Of a stretch of DNA of 64,000 nucleotides, positions 48,701 to 58,396 are shown one piece after another. How positions within the stretch are numbered: the stretch's first letter is position 1; the number at the start of each line of letters is the position of its first letter. This stretch comes from Nemopilema nomurai (lineage: Eukaryota; Cnidaria; Scyphozoa; Rhizostomeae; Rhizostomatidae), in assembly GCA_003864495.1 (NCBI GenBank), contig ML133493.1:1433820-1497819 (forward strand), in the 5' to 3' direction. The notes beneath the pieces were generated by a model. That model saw only the letters and a list, made by a program, of their open reading frames with translations. It was not told where the DNA came from and made no database searches. The translations under genes were made by a program, and so were the position numbers.

Positions 48701-49403
48701 CAATTATGTGGAAATGATAAGTCTTCTTTTGCTTAAAATCCAATGGTTTGATGACAGACAGCGCGCCGGTCTGATAGTCTAACGAAAACTCTCCTAACTG
48801 CAAAACTTCGCTCTGCTGGACAAAATATATAACTTCACCGTTTAGCCCGCTATCAGCGTCCTTGGCTTTAACCCTCAAAATCGTGCTTCCCACCTCCACA
48901 TTTTCTTTTACAGATATTTCGATGCTTCGGTTCACAAAGTTGGGCGCAAATTCGTTAACATCCAGAACGTTGAGATATATTTTCGTGCGATCGATTAACT
49001 CTCTAGTTCGGCTGTTGCGGGCAACAATATTGATGGTATAAACGGATTGAATATTAGAATTCAAAACACCATTCGGCATGACTCTCAGAAAAACAAAATC
49101 AGCAATCTTTTCCGAGCGAACCGAGAATCTTTTAAAATCATCAACAACTTCGTAATCAATCCTCGTGTGAGCATCGTAAATATAGATGCCCATTTTCATG
49201 TCACATTTTATTGTTGTCCATGTGCTGGTTGTAGATTCTTTAATGCTCGCATTATAAAATCCATAAGATCCGCTTGTAAAACGGAGTCGCGATTGTGTTC
49301 CTTTTTCTTCACGTTTTACATAGCGACCACCGCCAATCTGGACTTGCGATGTTGCGACCTGCAGCAAAAGGGCAACAACTAGGAGCCTCCTTGCGCCATC
49401 CAT
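21087..49403 (-). CDS. FAT1: FAT-like giant protocadherin (FAT1/FAT3 type), 17 coding exons
   Basis: Seventeen exons from the ATG at 49403 to TAG/TAA at 21087 join with consistent phases, giving about 4,580 residues, close to human FAT1 (about 4,590). Order: signal peptide (LLVVALLLQVATS), about 33 cadherin repeats with DxNDNxP linkers and LDRE/LDYE motifs, a juxtacadherin region, an EGF pair, one laminin G domain, six EGF domains (the last calcium-binding, DINEC), one membrane segment, and a cytoplasmic tail of about 330 residues. The first repeat keeps FAT-specific KMGIYI; one atypical linker (PQRKVHKPVF) sits where FAT1 has its own odd linker; the laminin G is followed by NGFRGC as in FAT1. 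FAT proteins act at the cell surface in adhesion, planar polarity and growth control; the role here is inferred. The frame breaks in exons 11 and 16 by apparent missing bases. Confidence 0.92.
21979..23453 (-). CDS. FAT1: FAT-like exon 16: laminin G end, six EGFs, membrane segment, cytoplasmic part; frame broken
   Basis: Starts ENGFRGCLRHPKMNGQ. Six EGF domains follow; the sixth (DINECLSRENPCGDWG) is calcium-binding type. The membrane segment is IGVPLVLIIIFIVAGVCVW, followed by RRR. The frame closes at about 22330, but the tail continues one frame over from PDYYTDSSVDFPTTALYD through HWDYSEVPEDVV to the donor ATGG|GTGAGT. The break coincides with a G5/C5 run at 22397-22401; one more base there joins the two frames and makes the exon phase agree with exon 17. 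HWDYS resembles the HWDTSDW motif of FAT tails. Confidence 0.87.
23692..23944 (-). CDS. FAT1: FAT-like exon 15: laminin G domain, second part
   Basis: Phase 0 in, 1 out. Reads FDFGTGQGIVRIDDIQVDDG, RWHNVKV and LDSNNVFFGAG, very close to the single laminin G domain of FAT1. Confidence 0.9.
24422..24579 (-). CDS. FAT1: FAT-like exon 14: laminin G domain, first part
   Basis: Phase 1 in, 0 out; donor GAG|GTGCGT. Reads IQLDGRDYVSYVLREP, SVSFRTEASEGYLFYAKGND and YCFLE, the first laminin G strands. Confidence 0.87.
24926..25027 (-). CDS. FAT1: FAT-like exon 13: short EGF-like module
   Basis: 102 bases, phase 1 in and out. Reads GPDCTGITACSSNPCKDGEK followed by one more Cys before the laminin G domain. 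Confidence 0.8.
   Translation of the reverse strand, partial: VLTALVLLPVQATLAKMERSASPLGQYMNARRI
25500..25743 (-). CDS. FAT1: FAT-like exon 12: juxtacadherin end and EGF-like module
   Basis: Phase 0 in, 1 out; donor GAAG|GTATTA. Reads DGFIEPSVLQSSLKLSKE, then DPCAAAPCPVDKRC and KYACMCLDGSEG, an EGF-like cysteine pattern with a long middle loop. Confidence 0.83.
26065..27963 (-). CDS. FAT1: FAT-like exon 11: repeats 28-33 and juxtacadherin region, frame broken
   Basis: 1,899 bases. Linkers LDKNDNKPEF, TDENDNPPVF and ADLNDNPPIV. After IIVNRVTKTSTK the frame closes at a TAA near 26265, but the FAT-typical juxtacadherin segment continues in other frames: NSVVVTALDIS in one, then DDFVTNKIKQF ... 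DVAFAVRK in another, up to donor GGG|GTAGGC. Two missing bases (in the T run at 26278-26281 and near 26243-26247) would explain this, and the exon length is then in phase with exon 12. Confidence 0.85.
28249..29534 (-). CDS. FAT1: FAT-like exon 10: cadherin repeats 24-28 (part)
   Basis: 1,286 bases, phase 2 in and 1 out; acceptor TTTGCAG, donor ATG|GTAAGC. Linkers LNVNDNAPVF, LDTNDSPPVF and ADTNDNAPVC; the last, ending in Cys, also occurs in FAT1 (DANDNSPVC). Confidence 0.9.
29750..30629 (-). CDS. FAT1: FAT-like exon 9: cadherin repeats 21-24 (part)
   Basis: 880 bases. Linkers IDVNDNSPVF, PEEVNEHRPSF and IDANDNDPVF. Donor GA|GTAAGT, phase 2 out. Codons are strongly G/C-ending here. Confidence 0.9.
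30775..31089 (-). CDS. FAT1: FAT-like exon 8: end of repeat 20, start of repeat 21
   Basis: 315 bases, phase 1 in and out. Contains the linker LDTNNHRPMF and LKAEDKDLGDNARVSYSL. Confidence 0.88.
31090..32232 (-). other. FAT-like intron 7
   Basis: AT-rich, no coding signal or repeat recognised. Confidence 0.6.
32233..32585 (-). CDS. FAT1: FAT-like exon 7: end of repeat 19, most of repeat 20
   Basis: Acceptor ATTCAG, donor CAG|GTAAGC. Reads YEITGGSLGKFSVDARTG, then an abbreviated linker (LNEDMPVF) and SIANGDEFNQLSLDFNTG, which matches FAT1 in the same place. Phase 2 in, 1 out. Confidence 0.87.
32586..33624 (-). other. FAT-like intron 6
   Basis: No gene recognised. The + strand frame reaching 33717 is the antisense of exon 6. 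Confidence 0.6.
33625..34469 (-). CDS. FAT1: FAT-like exon 6: cadherin repeats 16-19 (part)
   Basis: 845 bases, phase 0 in and 2 out. Starts VLDREKRENFRFHVIATD; linkers NDINDRIPEF and ADVNDNQPQF. The donor AG|GTTTGC is weak, but phase and homology into exon 7 (NAEIR-YEI) support it. Confidence 0.88.
34936..35268 (-). CDS. FAT1: FAT-like exon 5: end of repeat 15, start of repeat 16
   Basis: 111 codons, phase 0 both ends. Contains the linker KDLNDNRPQF and SYTGSVDEGSG ... NSPLIIQASDKDSGENS, which lines up with the unusual FAT1 repeat that has an insertion before its RAAD motif. Confidence 0.88.
35269..39915 (-). other. FAT-like intron 4, largest intron
   Basis: 4.6 kb. It holds a minisatellite at 38099-38192. 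Open frames up to 183 codons (38951-39502, - strand) show no domain, Met-start context or splice evidence that I can support. Confidence 0.6.
38099..38192. repeat. C-rich minisatellite, 23-24 bp unit
   Basis: Four copies of a unit with the core CCCCCTTGTCTGCTTGTC and varying C-run length, inside intron 4 of the FAT-like gene. One strand is almost free of A, so the array is strand-asymmetric. Confidence 0.88.
39916..40128 (-). CDS. FAT1: FAT-like exon 4: first part of cadherin repeat 15
   Basis: 71 codons, phase 0 both ends; acceptor TTTCAG, donor AAG|GTAAGA. Reads ITVYPAKRRPGFSNDTYHIV. This repeat is short and atypical, as is the equivalent repeat of vertebrate FAT1. Confidence 0.85.
40129..43549 (-). 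other. FAT-like intron 3
   Basis: 3.4 kb, no gene or repeat recognised; short frames on both strands look random. Confidence 0.6.
43550..43832 (-). CDS. FAT1: FAT-like exon 3: cadherin repeat 14
   Basis: Starts in RFTEQLYATEVFSP and contains LAVDDDIGTNALLKFSI and DSVTG. Acceptor CATAG, donor AAG|GTCAGT. Phase 2 in, phase 0 out. Confidence 0.87.
44161..44416 (-). CDS. FAT1: FAT-like exon 2: rest of cadherin repeat 13
   Basis: Acceptor TTTTAG, donor AAG|GTTTGT. Reads ALDPDSISKGKLAYKL and ends with the linker KDANDHQP. Phase 1 in, phase 2 out. Confidence 0.88.
44417..45208 (-). other. FAT-like intron 1
   Basis: About 0.8 kb, AT-rich, clean GT-AG ends, nothing else seen. Confidence 0.7.
45209..49403 (-). 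CDS. FAT1: FAT-like exon 1: signal peptide and cadherin repeats 1-12
   Basis: 4.2 kb uninterrupted, residues 1-1398, ends phase 1 at donor GTGAGT. The ATG at 49403 gives MDGARRLLVVALLLQVATSQ; a TTG two codons upstream is not used. Linkers seen: LDVNEFAPNF, LDSNDHSPAF, KDINDNPPAM, VDVNDNGPVF, DDVNDTPPKC, EDTNDNDPEA, EDVNDNAPKT, with several degenerate ones between. An RRRDKR-type basic site follows repeat 2 and may be cut by a furin-like protease (inference). Codons here are visibly richer in A/T than in exons 5-17. Confidence 0.93.
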
Positions 49404-52400
49404 AGCCAAACATTAATACAGACTAGTTAATAATGTGGCCGTCTCACCAGATTTAGGCTATTTCCTCTCAAGAAAATCGCTCCAGTTTCTCGCAAATGTA
49501 TCCACACGTGGAATTGAAAGTAACGGGAGGCCCGTTTTGACAAACAACTTCGATCTGCATTCAAATCACGAGTAAACGAAAATGCTTTTAATCACAATTC
49601 GACGCCCGAAACATACGATTCGGCTTCTATGCCACAGTCTGAGGATGACTTTACACCAAAATCATTGCAAATGACGATTTTCCTCCGTACGACTTGTGGC
49701 ATTTCCTTTCATGAGCAATTCGCCTGACTTTTCTATAAAGCATCCGTTTCTTTAGCAAAAACAGTCATTCATTCCTTTACACTGTGAAACGGCAGTGATC
49801 GATCAGCCTGATGATTTTTAAGGCACTCTTGACAACCGCGCAAAGAACAAAAGACTGTCAATCGTCAATTATCAGCATGTTGAGGTCAGCCAATCAGACT
49901 AATGTAATAGAACAAAGACGTCAGTCAATGTAAACCCGTAGCAACAGCTTTGACAAAGAAACTTGAGACTCAGTTGGCACCAAAACTTTAAATTCCTGCT
50001 GTAACTGAAGTCCGAAGTGTTTATGCCTGAGTAAATGAAAAATCCCTCTAAAATTCAAGTGGAAATAGAAACATTATTATGCGAAACATAATTCGAATTG
50101 AAGGTGGAGTCCAAATATTAGGCACTGGGCAAGCAAGATGGCTGAGTCATAAGCCTTTCGTTACATCAATTTAAGCAAACAGCCAAATCCCAAAGCAGCT
50201 ATCGTCCATTTTTTCAAAGAGACCTCCAGACGCCATCAAAGAAAAGGCAAAACTTCCCACTATACAATCAAGGCTAATTTCTCTACAAGTCTGTGTGCTA
50301 AGGTTTCTTTTGAAGCCGAAATATAAATAAATAATCACCTACTTTTGTTCATGTGTATTGTATGGTTTTTATCAATAAACACAATCAGAAGTAAATGCTT
50401 TGTTTACAAAGCGCATACAGACAGGCAGAGGGGCCCGTTTGAATCACGATATGGCAGTAAATAGGAAAGCCCCTTCCCCCAGATTCAAGCTCCCGGTCCG
50501 AAGCCAAGCGCAGTGAGGCGTTGAAATGAGGAGGGCTTGTCCAGACAGGTTTCAGTTAACAAAGAGTATCCTTTACAGATTGGCTTGGAAAGTGGGTCTG
50601 GCCAGCTTTCCGCAAAGCATACAAAAAGAAGTAATTGCAGATAATTTAATTTTCTTATAGTTATTGTTAATAGGTCAGGCCCATTACGAGTCGGCACATA
50701 AAGCAATCGAGCGGGGGCAGAGCCAATAGTCAAAATACAGGAAATGGGGGGAGGGGGGGTGTTCTCGACGAAATGAGTTGCTGTGATCAGAAGCTATCAA
50801 AGTTACTTCATAAATCACAAATTATTACGAGCTGGTTTAAAGGCAAGTGCAAATGGAGGATATGTTTAAGTTTGGGTAGTTTAGGTAAAGCTCCCCCGTC
50901 TCAATTTAACACAGGGTGGCGTTCGCCCGGCACCCATTTCACACTCATCAAACTAGCTAAAAAATAAATTCTGGAATTCAGAAAAGGAAATATCAATGTT
51001 ACATCGGAAGTTTTGTTGTATTCTCATCTGTCAATGTATCCAATATTTTTGCTAAACTTTCATTACATTACCTTGCCTGTTCTGGTGTTCCATAAAACAT
51101 CGGGTTTTTATTTTGAATAAACGTATTTCTAGGAGATCGGTGATAGCTAGGCCACCTTCAGTACACGACCCAAACTCAAAAACCTAAGCTAGCTGGAGAT
51201 CTCAAATGAGAGCCTTGATGAGTTAATTTTTGTCACCATTTTGGAGGACGGTCGATTCCACTCCAAGCATTCCTAATTTGACAAAACTAGTTGGTAATTT
51301 CAAGGTCAGTGAACTGGACACCGTTATTGATCTAGCTAAATAGGATCAGCCTGCGTTTTAATTCCTTGGTTATAAATTAAAATGATATCTGAGCATTCAT
51401 GTGAAAGCGATTCGACAAATTAAAAAACTCACAAACCCCGTGAATATGAAGCAGTCTCGGCCCCACTCCCCCTGTCGACCAGGAAGTATTGTTTGCCTGA
51501 GCTCCCAATCGCAGGTCATCGACATTCTTCGGGAAGAGCGCCTCACTAATAGCAGCAATCCATGGGGTCAGCCACTAATAAAGGAAAATTATGAGAATCC
51601 TGGCTAGGAACCTTTTTCTAAAGCCAACAAATGGGTGTAATTATTAAGAATATTGAAGAAGGCTGAGGATATTATAAAGGGACACAGAGCCTTAAAATGC
51701 AATGGAGGTACAAAAGGTAAAGGAGAAAGATGTGGTTAAAGGATCGCAAATTTTACGTGAATATGAGTCATTAGTGTAGCGTGGTGACCTACATGAACTC
51801 TTGTTCAAGAGTCAAGCAGTTTCTCACGAGTTTTTATCAAGAAAGTATATGAAGTCTAGGAGTACTACCTTAAAAGTAGTAAAGAATAAAGCGAATCCAT
51901 GTTTGTCAGAGAGATGGTATATACTCGATTGCTCTAGAGAGGTATAAAACTGTCGAGGAGAAGGATGTTAGAAGAGAGCATGTTTCAAAAGTGAAACTAA
52001 TGATGGGGAATAATCCATTTTGAAAATATGTCCATATTTGGAAAACACTTTCTACACACAACTATCTAGACTATTTCTAAAGAAACAAGAGGGCCGTCCG
52101 GATGGTTTTACCTAGAATGAACCATAAATAAGCCCTCTTCAACCAACTTACTTTCAGATCATCCGGAATAACTGAAGCTGAGCCAAATCAAGGTAGTTGA
52201 GAAAAATGTATTTGCACTGATCTGAAGTTGATACTTTTGAAGGTTGGGAAAGTTGATGTTAATGACATAATCGCGATTCACTGGAATGAGGTATGCGTGT
52301 TGCATTTACCAAGGCATTGAAGCTCAGACAAAGCTTCAGCTCAGAAGTTGTTCTTCCAAGGAGGCGCGCAAATCAATTAGCTTTATAGAATAGTGCCCAT

Positions 52401-55400
52401 GGCTCCGCAAACAAAAAGCTTGCACACTGTTGAAATTTTAGTCTTTCTCAAATTGTGATAATGGATTCTCTTTAGCGACTTTAAAACGCATCCTGTTGAC
52501 TTTCCTTGAGAGAATTCTAGAAATGCGAAAATGCGGGACAAACTAGGAAACATTTCCGTGTTAATAGTATTCCTTCCTCAGGAAAGCAAGCAAGATCTCA
52601 TTTCTGAATTTTTCGGGACTTTTCCTTCAATGGTTTCTTTGTTAAAAACGGAAGAAAGTAGAGAGCCTTGCTGGAAAAAGTTACTTTACCAACAATTCAA
52701 ATATCTTAGAAATAGTTTCTTCTCATATAAAATATGGACAAAATGGGATTGAGTAGAAACCAAAATTGTAGAAAATTGATGTTTGTAATGATGATTCTGA
52801 CAACTGGAGGATTCTGACCTTTGAAGCTCTCTGCAAATAAATCCTGTTATTTACGGGAAGAAAGGGTGGAGAATGCTCTTCATGGCCCTATTATTCCCCA
52901 TCATAACAAGCTAGCTTCGCTCACCCCAAAGTCTAAGTAACTGTGGGTACCTATTAAAAGACAAATCGGGGGCTAAAGAGGATCCAGCATTTTGGAAATG
53001 GGATTCACATGCTTGGATCAATCATTCATGAATCCTAATGCAGTGCTTGTGAACTCAATATCATAACAATATTTGACGTGGATAAAAGCTTTTTCAGCGC
53101 CCCTTGAAGGACATGGTTACGTATACGTAGTGCATAATGTCATTCTTGCGATGCGAGGATATTGTCTTTCCGAGCTAAACTGCCTAATATTCTTAGGGAT
53201 AGTTTTAGGGGTAATTCTTTTTCTCAAAGGGGGTAAAGCCGCGTTTTGTGTGCTTATATAGCTAATGACTGGAAATATTCCTATAACTCCATTAAAAGTC
53301 AGTTCTGAGTTTTCTGAAATCATTTCACTAGTAATTCCTCCTGTTACCATGACATCTTTAGGCTTTAGCATACAAAGGAAGGAGAAAATTTCTGAATAGA
53401 AATTCTGGTTTGAAACATTTTAAGAAAGAAATCAACAAAATGGATATCATGTTGGGGCTTTTATGGGGTATTATGCAGACAAGTTGAATTAGGACAAATC
53501 CAGGATTACAAAGGAAAAAGTATCTTGGCCAAAATCCTCGACCATAGTGGTATTTACATGTGCCATGGTGTTAGCCCTGGGAATGCACCACGTCCACGTG
53601 TACCATCTCTCGTCATCGTTTCTTGCAACCAAACAAAGTTAGCTTGGCTAGTTTCAAACCAGAACAAGAGAAATGGAAAATTACCATAAATTGCTTCTTT
53701 TTAAAGCAGAAAATGGCATGAATCGCGAGTCGGCGGGTCGCAAGGTGGACAAGATGTGCGTGACAGGATAGAGTAAGGCTGGTCGTGCCTTCAGCTAATT
53801 GTGCCAGTTTCCTGGAGGAAATTGAAAATTTTGGTGTTAATGTAATTCTTTAAAGTCGTTACAAAAGGGACACACGGATAACACACTTTGACATTATCGG
53901 CTGCACCTTATCGGACAAACTCTAACAACACTTCAACGCGAACGTGCCAAAATTTAATAATCGCGCTTGTCGTGAGTGACCAGATGGCTGATGACGTAAC
54001 ACTCTAGTTGATGAGTCATATGTAAAACAGGGCAGCAGGGACGTTCTGCAAGGAGTGCAACCCTAATAGTCGATAATACTGTTGACAGAGAAAGTTTCTT
54101 GGCATTTGCTGCTTCACCTACTGTCATTATTTGTGATTTCAAACTAATTCAATCGTTGGAGAAAACTTGCTGTAAATGTACCCTTTGCTTGCAGTTCTAT
54201 TGAGAGGAAATCTGGTAAAGGGTGCTTGTGTCCAGATTGTACGAATTCGTAAACACACTTGGCTATAAAAGTATGGATATTTATGAAAGTGTACAGCTTG
54301 GTATGCTTCCTGATAAGATAAAACTTTTTTGGTTTGATTCAGATTTAGTAGCAGTTCTGGATGGTCAGTTGTCGTTCATTTCTTATCTACCATTCCTGCA
54401 GGCGGGAAAAACCTCTAGACATAGCAAAGAAGTCGTTCATAGCAATCGCAGATAAAAATGTGATGGATTATTGTCTAGTAGTGGAAAAAAGACCACAAAA
54501 TGACGATTAAAATGAGCCTCCACCCACCAGAATCGTTCTAGATTAAGCTGAAATGTATCTTACAAACATAGACTTGCCTTAATCTTCTGTAGTTTTCCAA
54601 TTTTTCGAAATTAGGGGTGTACTCGAAATTTTTAAACTGCTTCTTGACATCATTTACTGCAAGTTGAGAGTACATATGTGAGCCAGCAAGCTGAAAGGGG
54701 GGTAAGTCTGTTCGAAGTTCTGAGCAGTTACCCCCTTCATTACCCGTCTGGCTCTAGATTAGAAGCATCAGTTCAGATTTTGGCAAAACTTGTTCCGTTA
54801 TGAGAACTTTCAAGGCTTCCACGGGCTAATGATGTAGTCGGTTTTTAATCAACTGAACTAGCAGCGCAATGCTGGTTTTCCAATCTTAAACCCTGTCAGG
54901 TTTGATCCACCCTTTCTGCCCCGCTCTAAGAACATTGTGATAACTGCTTGCGTTGAAGCCAGCAATAATGAAATTCAATGGGGGTAGAAATTACACTACA
55001 GGTCAGTTGGAAGGAACTCCTGCAGTATAATTCATTCGTGGGATACAATTGTATCTTCCATCGATCTTAATTCGGTCCACTACCCTTGCCACCATAGTAC
55101 ATACTACAGCTGGACTCCATTTTATCATAATGATTTTATTCAATTCCGTGTCGCCCAGGTGGTTTCTAAAGGGCTTTTCTTCGGCGGTCTAAAAGGCTAC
55201 CCGAGTTAACAGTATTACAAAGTATTACAATGACGGACCATCCATGCTTTAATGAAAAACGAACGGTGAAGCATCACAATCTGAAGATCAACCGCTTTGT
55301 CAGTCACTTTTAAAGCAACAAAGAAAACTAAATTCACCAAGCGCCATCTTTCTTATCATAAAACGGCTTATAACCTACCTGAAAAGGGGGTTGCCAAGTA

Positions 55401-56149
55401 ATAGCCAGATTTTTATTCCAGTTTTCATTAGGAAAACGGACTGTTAAGCAATGTTTTTTAAACCGTTCTCAAATAAGAATTGTCTCAAAATTTAGTGAAA
55501 GCGGTGAATTCATCAAAACCCAGCAAAATACTAGGGGTGGGTTGGTTAGGCAGAGTGATGGGGGAGGGAAGGAATAGGGGGTGGTTCAGAAAGGGGTGCC
55601 TCCAGCATGCTACCTGTGCTGAAACCAGCAGTGGTGCAACCTTCCGAAGTGGTGCCTGACTTGCCCGAAACACGTCCTGAAATGAAGTGGAAGAGGGCCT
55701 TGCTATTCCTTTCAAAAGAATAAATCTACAGAATGCAAGGTAGTTCGATAGAGTGGTTTGACGCGAAAGAGCTAGGAGATCAACGGTAAAAATTATTCTC
55801 ATGACTAACATGTGCTATTCGTTAGAACAATGTCACATCATTCTTAAAGAAATAATGGCAGAATTAGCATTTATGGAGAGGATAAGTTTTAGCCACTTTT
55901 ATCGAAATGCTCTTCCTATGTTTATAATGAGTTGGACCTACTCCTGGAAAATGTCTGCTGCGTTTTCTTACAAAATGTTACCTACTAAATCAAAAACTTG
56001 ATACTTCGTGGTCTTCATAGAGAACATTTCTAACATATTCAAGAAATTCTGCCACCACAATGGAAATCCGTATAAATCATCGTATCCATACTTTGGATTA
56101 CTACTAAATTTCACAGCTATCGAATTACAATTTTCGTCCAGATAGAAGG

Positions 56150-56225
56150 ATACCCATGGGTACCAGACTCACTATATGTAAGTATTTTATTTCATACAAA
56201 GTGGGTCTGGTACCCAGGGAAATAG
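56150..56225. repeat. Imperfect inverted repeat (hairpin)
   Basis: Left arm GGGTACCAGACTCACTATAT (about 56159), right arm ATACAAAGTGGGTCTGGTACCC ends at about 56219; both arms are preceded or followed by similar GATAGAAGG / AATAGAAGG words. The left edge is also a local palindrome (TACCCATGGGTA). It may be a tiny MITE or an end of the adjacent repeat. Confidence 0.6.
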
Positions 56226-56289
56226 AAGGAGAGCGTTTTCACGGATAATCCAGTGTATAGCCAGGCTTTTTGGTGCACAGTTTTTTGTG

Positions 56290-56560
56290 TCTGGCAACAT
56301 GAAGTTTAGAACCAAATATGCAAAAATTTTCATTCAGCCTTGTTAACAGTCATACTGTGTTTGCAACCAAAAGTTAACATCATTTTTGCTTTGTTACATT
56401 GTCCTTGCACATATGAAAGTTGGTATCCATCAAGTGAAACCCACCCATCCAGAGTTGCAAATACTAAAGTTGGTACCCACCCAGTGAAAGTGCCTGGTGC
56501 ACTGGTCCGCTTCTGGTACACTGGGAACTAACTTTCCATACTGGGTGTTCGTGGCCTATG
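56290..56560. repeat. Diverged dispersed repeat, copy B
   Basis: Shares ordered words with the first 400 bases of the window. Internally it contains a second, tandem similarity: GTTGGTATCCATCAAGTGAA at about 56417 and GTTGGTACCCACCCAGTGAA at about 56469. Confidence 0.45.
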
Positions 56561-58396
56561 CTCTAACTGATTACACAAGCTTGCTAGTTGCTAAGAGAAA
56601 CTTTTGAACTTAGGAACAGCGAATAGTTGTCTGGACTTGTTGAATGCTGTTGTAGTTTGAAGTCTGCATGCCTTCATGCTAGGTCATTGACGAATTAGGT
56701 ACAGTGATACTCTTTCATTAGCAAGGAGCTAAATTTTCAAACATTCCTAAATCGAAAGCCTTGCAATTTGACAATGAACGGATTAACTCTGAATACAGTG
56801 GACTTTCGTTTGGATTAATGTGTGATTGGTCGATGAGAGTCAATTATAAACGGATATATTAAAAAGTGCGTTGCTGTTATTAACTTTAAGTTGTTTATTT
56901 TGGCGCATATTTTGAGAGTTTAGTCAGGATCTGACGACAAAGAGTCTGCCCGGTTTCCCAAAGAAAGGACATTTTGAGAAGGATCAGCGTTGTCGGGCGA
57001 CTGTTAGTTTAACACATCCCTATATCATCCATTAGCGGTACATAGTAGTCCAGCTCTCTATTGCTCTTGCGAAATGACATTTTTGACTTAGATCAATAAG
57101 CACATTGAGATACTAAATGCAATACATCAGCCCTCGCTTCTACTGGCTAATTATTCTTCATTCTCCGCAAACTTGTCTCCAGCTCTCAACGTCACGTCTG
57201 TTTTCTTATTAGATCTGAAAAGTCTGCAATGCTTTCCCATCTGTCAAAAGATACATTATTATAAATCATGTTACAGTTGTAATGGCCCAACTGCGTATCG
57301 TTATGTTTCCAAGTCTCCAATTACCTGTGTAATTTATGGGTGCACCAAAATCTCTTTAATTACCTCCTTAAAATCTCAAAAGAGGCGACGAGAGGCCTAG
57401 ACAAAACTCTAGGGCCGTAGGAAATCTTTTAGAGAATTTGAAGTGAGAATGAAAAGGCTTTAATTTAAAGTAAATCGGGTAAAGCAATTAATCGCAGCTC
57501 GCGAAAGAAGTCGCCGATTTAACAGTAGGGGCGTTCATGTTAAAGTGCTGAATTCGAGCATTTCAATGTGTCAGTTGTAAAATGATGGGGTGAAATGAGA
57601 AAATTGGAGTTCTTAATAGTCGAATTGAGAACTGGTTGCAAAGATAGATGTATGGAAATTTGTTGCAATTTTTTTGCGCTACAATTTTTTGCAAAGGGCC
57701 AAAACTTTATGGCTCTCAAAATAAGCGACGAGAAGCCTGTTATTAAAGGAAGAAGCAATACCCTTTTCATCTCAAGTCATCAGTTTCTTAATCGAAATTG
57801 GTAGTTTTCTTAATAGGCCATATTCATTTGATAAACACTTGGCAGTTAAATTGATAGTTACTTCAAAAACCTCTCCAACACAGTTTGTTCCATGGAAAGC
57901 TGTCCTTTTGTTTCAATAGGACTTTCTGTTGTAAAAGCAGGTGCATGATCAGTATTTTTCAGTTAGATAAGAGCCTTTTGTTTCACAAAAAAAACAAAAA
58001 GGGAGATTTGAAGTGAAAATTTTTCAATGGCTAAACAGGTTCATGGTCCAAAGATTTCAAAAATGCCACCTGCATTACCAAGAAAATAACCATTGTAGTT
58101 GTTGTTGTTGACAACGAGATTGGTTTATTCAAGATGGAGACTTGACGACGTGAAATGTGTACGACGATGCGGTTTACTCTCTGCGCGAATAACAGGCCAT
58201 TTGCAGCTTGTTTGCTTTTTGGAATTTGAAGGATCGCGTTAGCAGCCATAGCGAATGCTTTCTGGGTGTTGATGGCTGGGAGATTTGGGTATCGAATCTG
58301 GATTGATCGTGGAATATAGCACTTGCTGCATGTTTTCGTTTTATGAATTGCGCAAATCGGGACGAGGAGGAATTGTTAAACGGTATTAGTTGACTT

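Larger units (their letters stand above)
49404..58396. other. 9 kb divergent intergenic region
   Basis: Lies between the start of the FAT-like gene (- strand) and the start of the anoctamin gene (+ strand), so it should hold both promoters. I see no TATA-type core or intact gene. The stretch 51.4-53.4 kb has a few longer frames (for example 51401-51607, 52531-52752) broken by stops in a way that could be a decayed element, but no domain is recognisable. Confidence 0.5.

Noticed and set aside
45988..49382. Numerous + strand open frames across 45.9-49.4 kb
   Set aside because: They are antisense to the first FAT-like exon and carry no domain.
21087..49403. Two adjacent cadherin genes rather than one
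   Set aside because: All splice phases from exon 1 to 17 agree, only one signal peptide and one membrane segment occur, and the order matches FAT1 throughout.
51401..52752. Series of short + strand frames that could be a decayed retroelement
   Set aside because: No reverse transcriptase, integrase or terminal repeat motif found; left as unclassified intergenic sequence.
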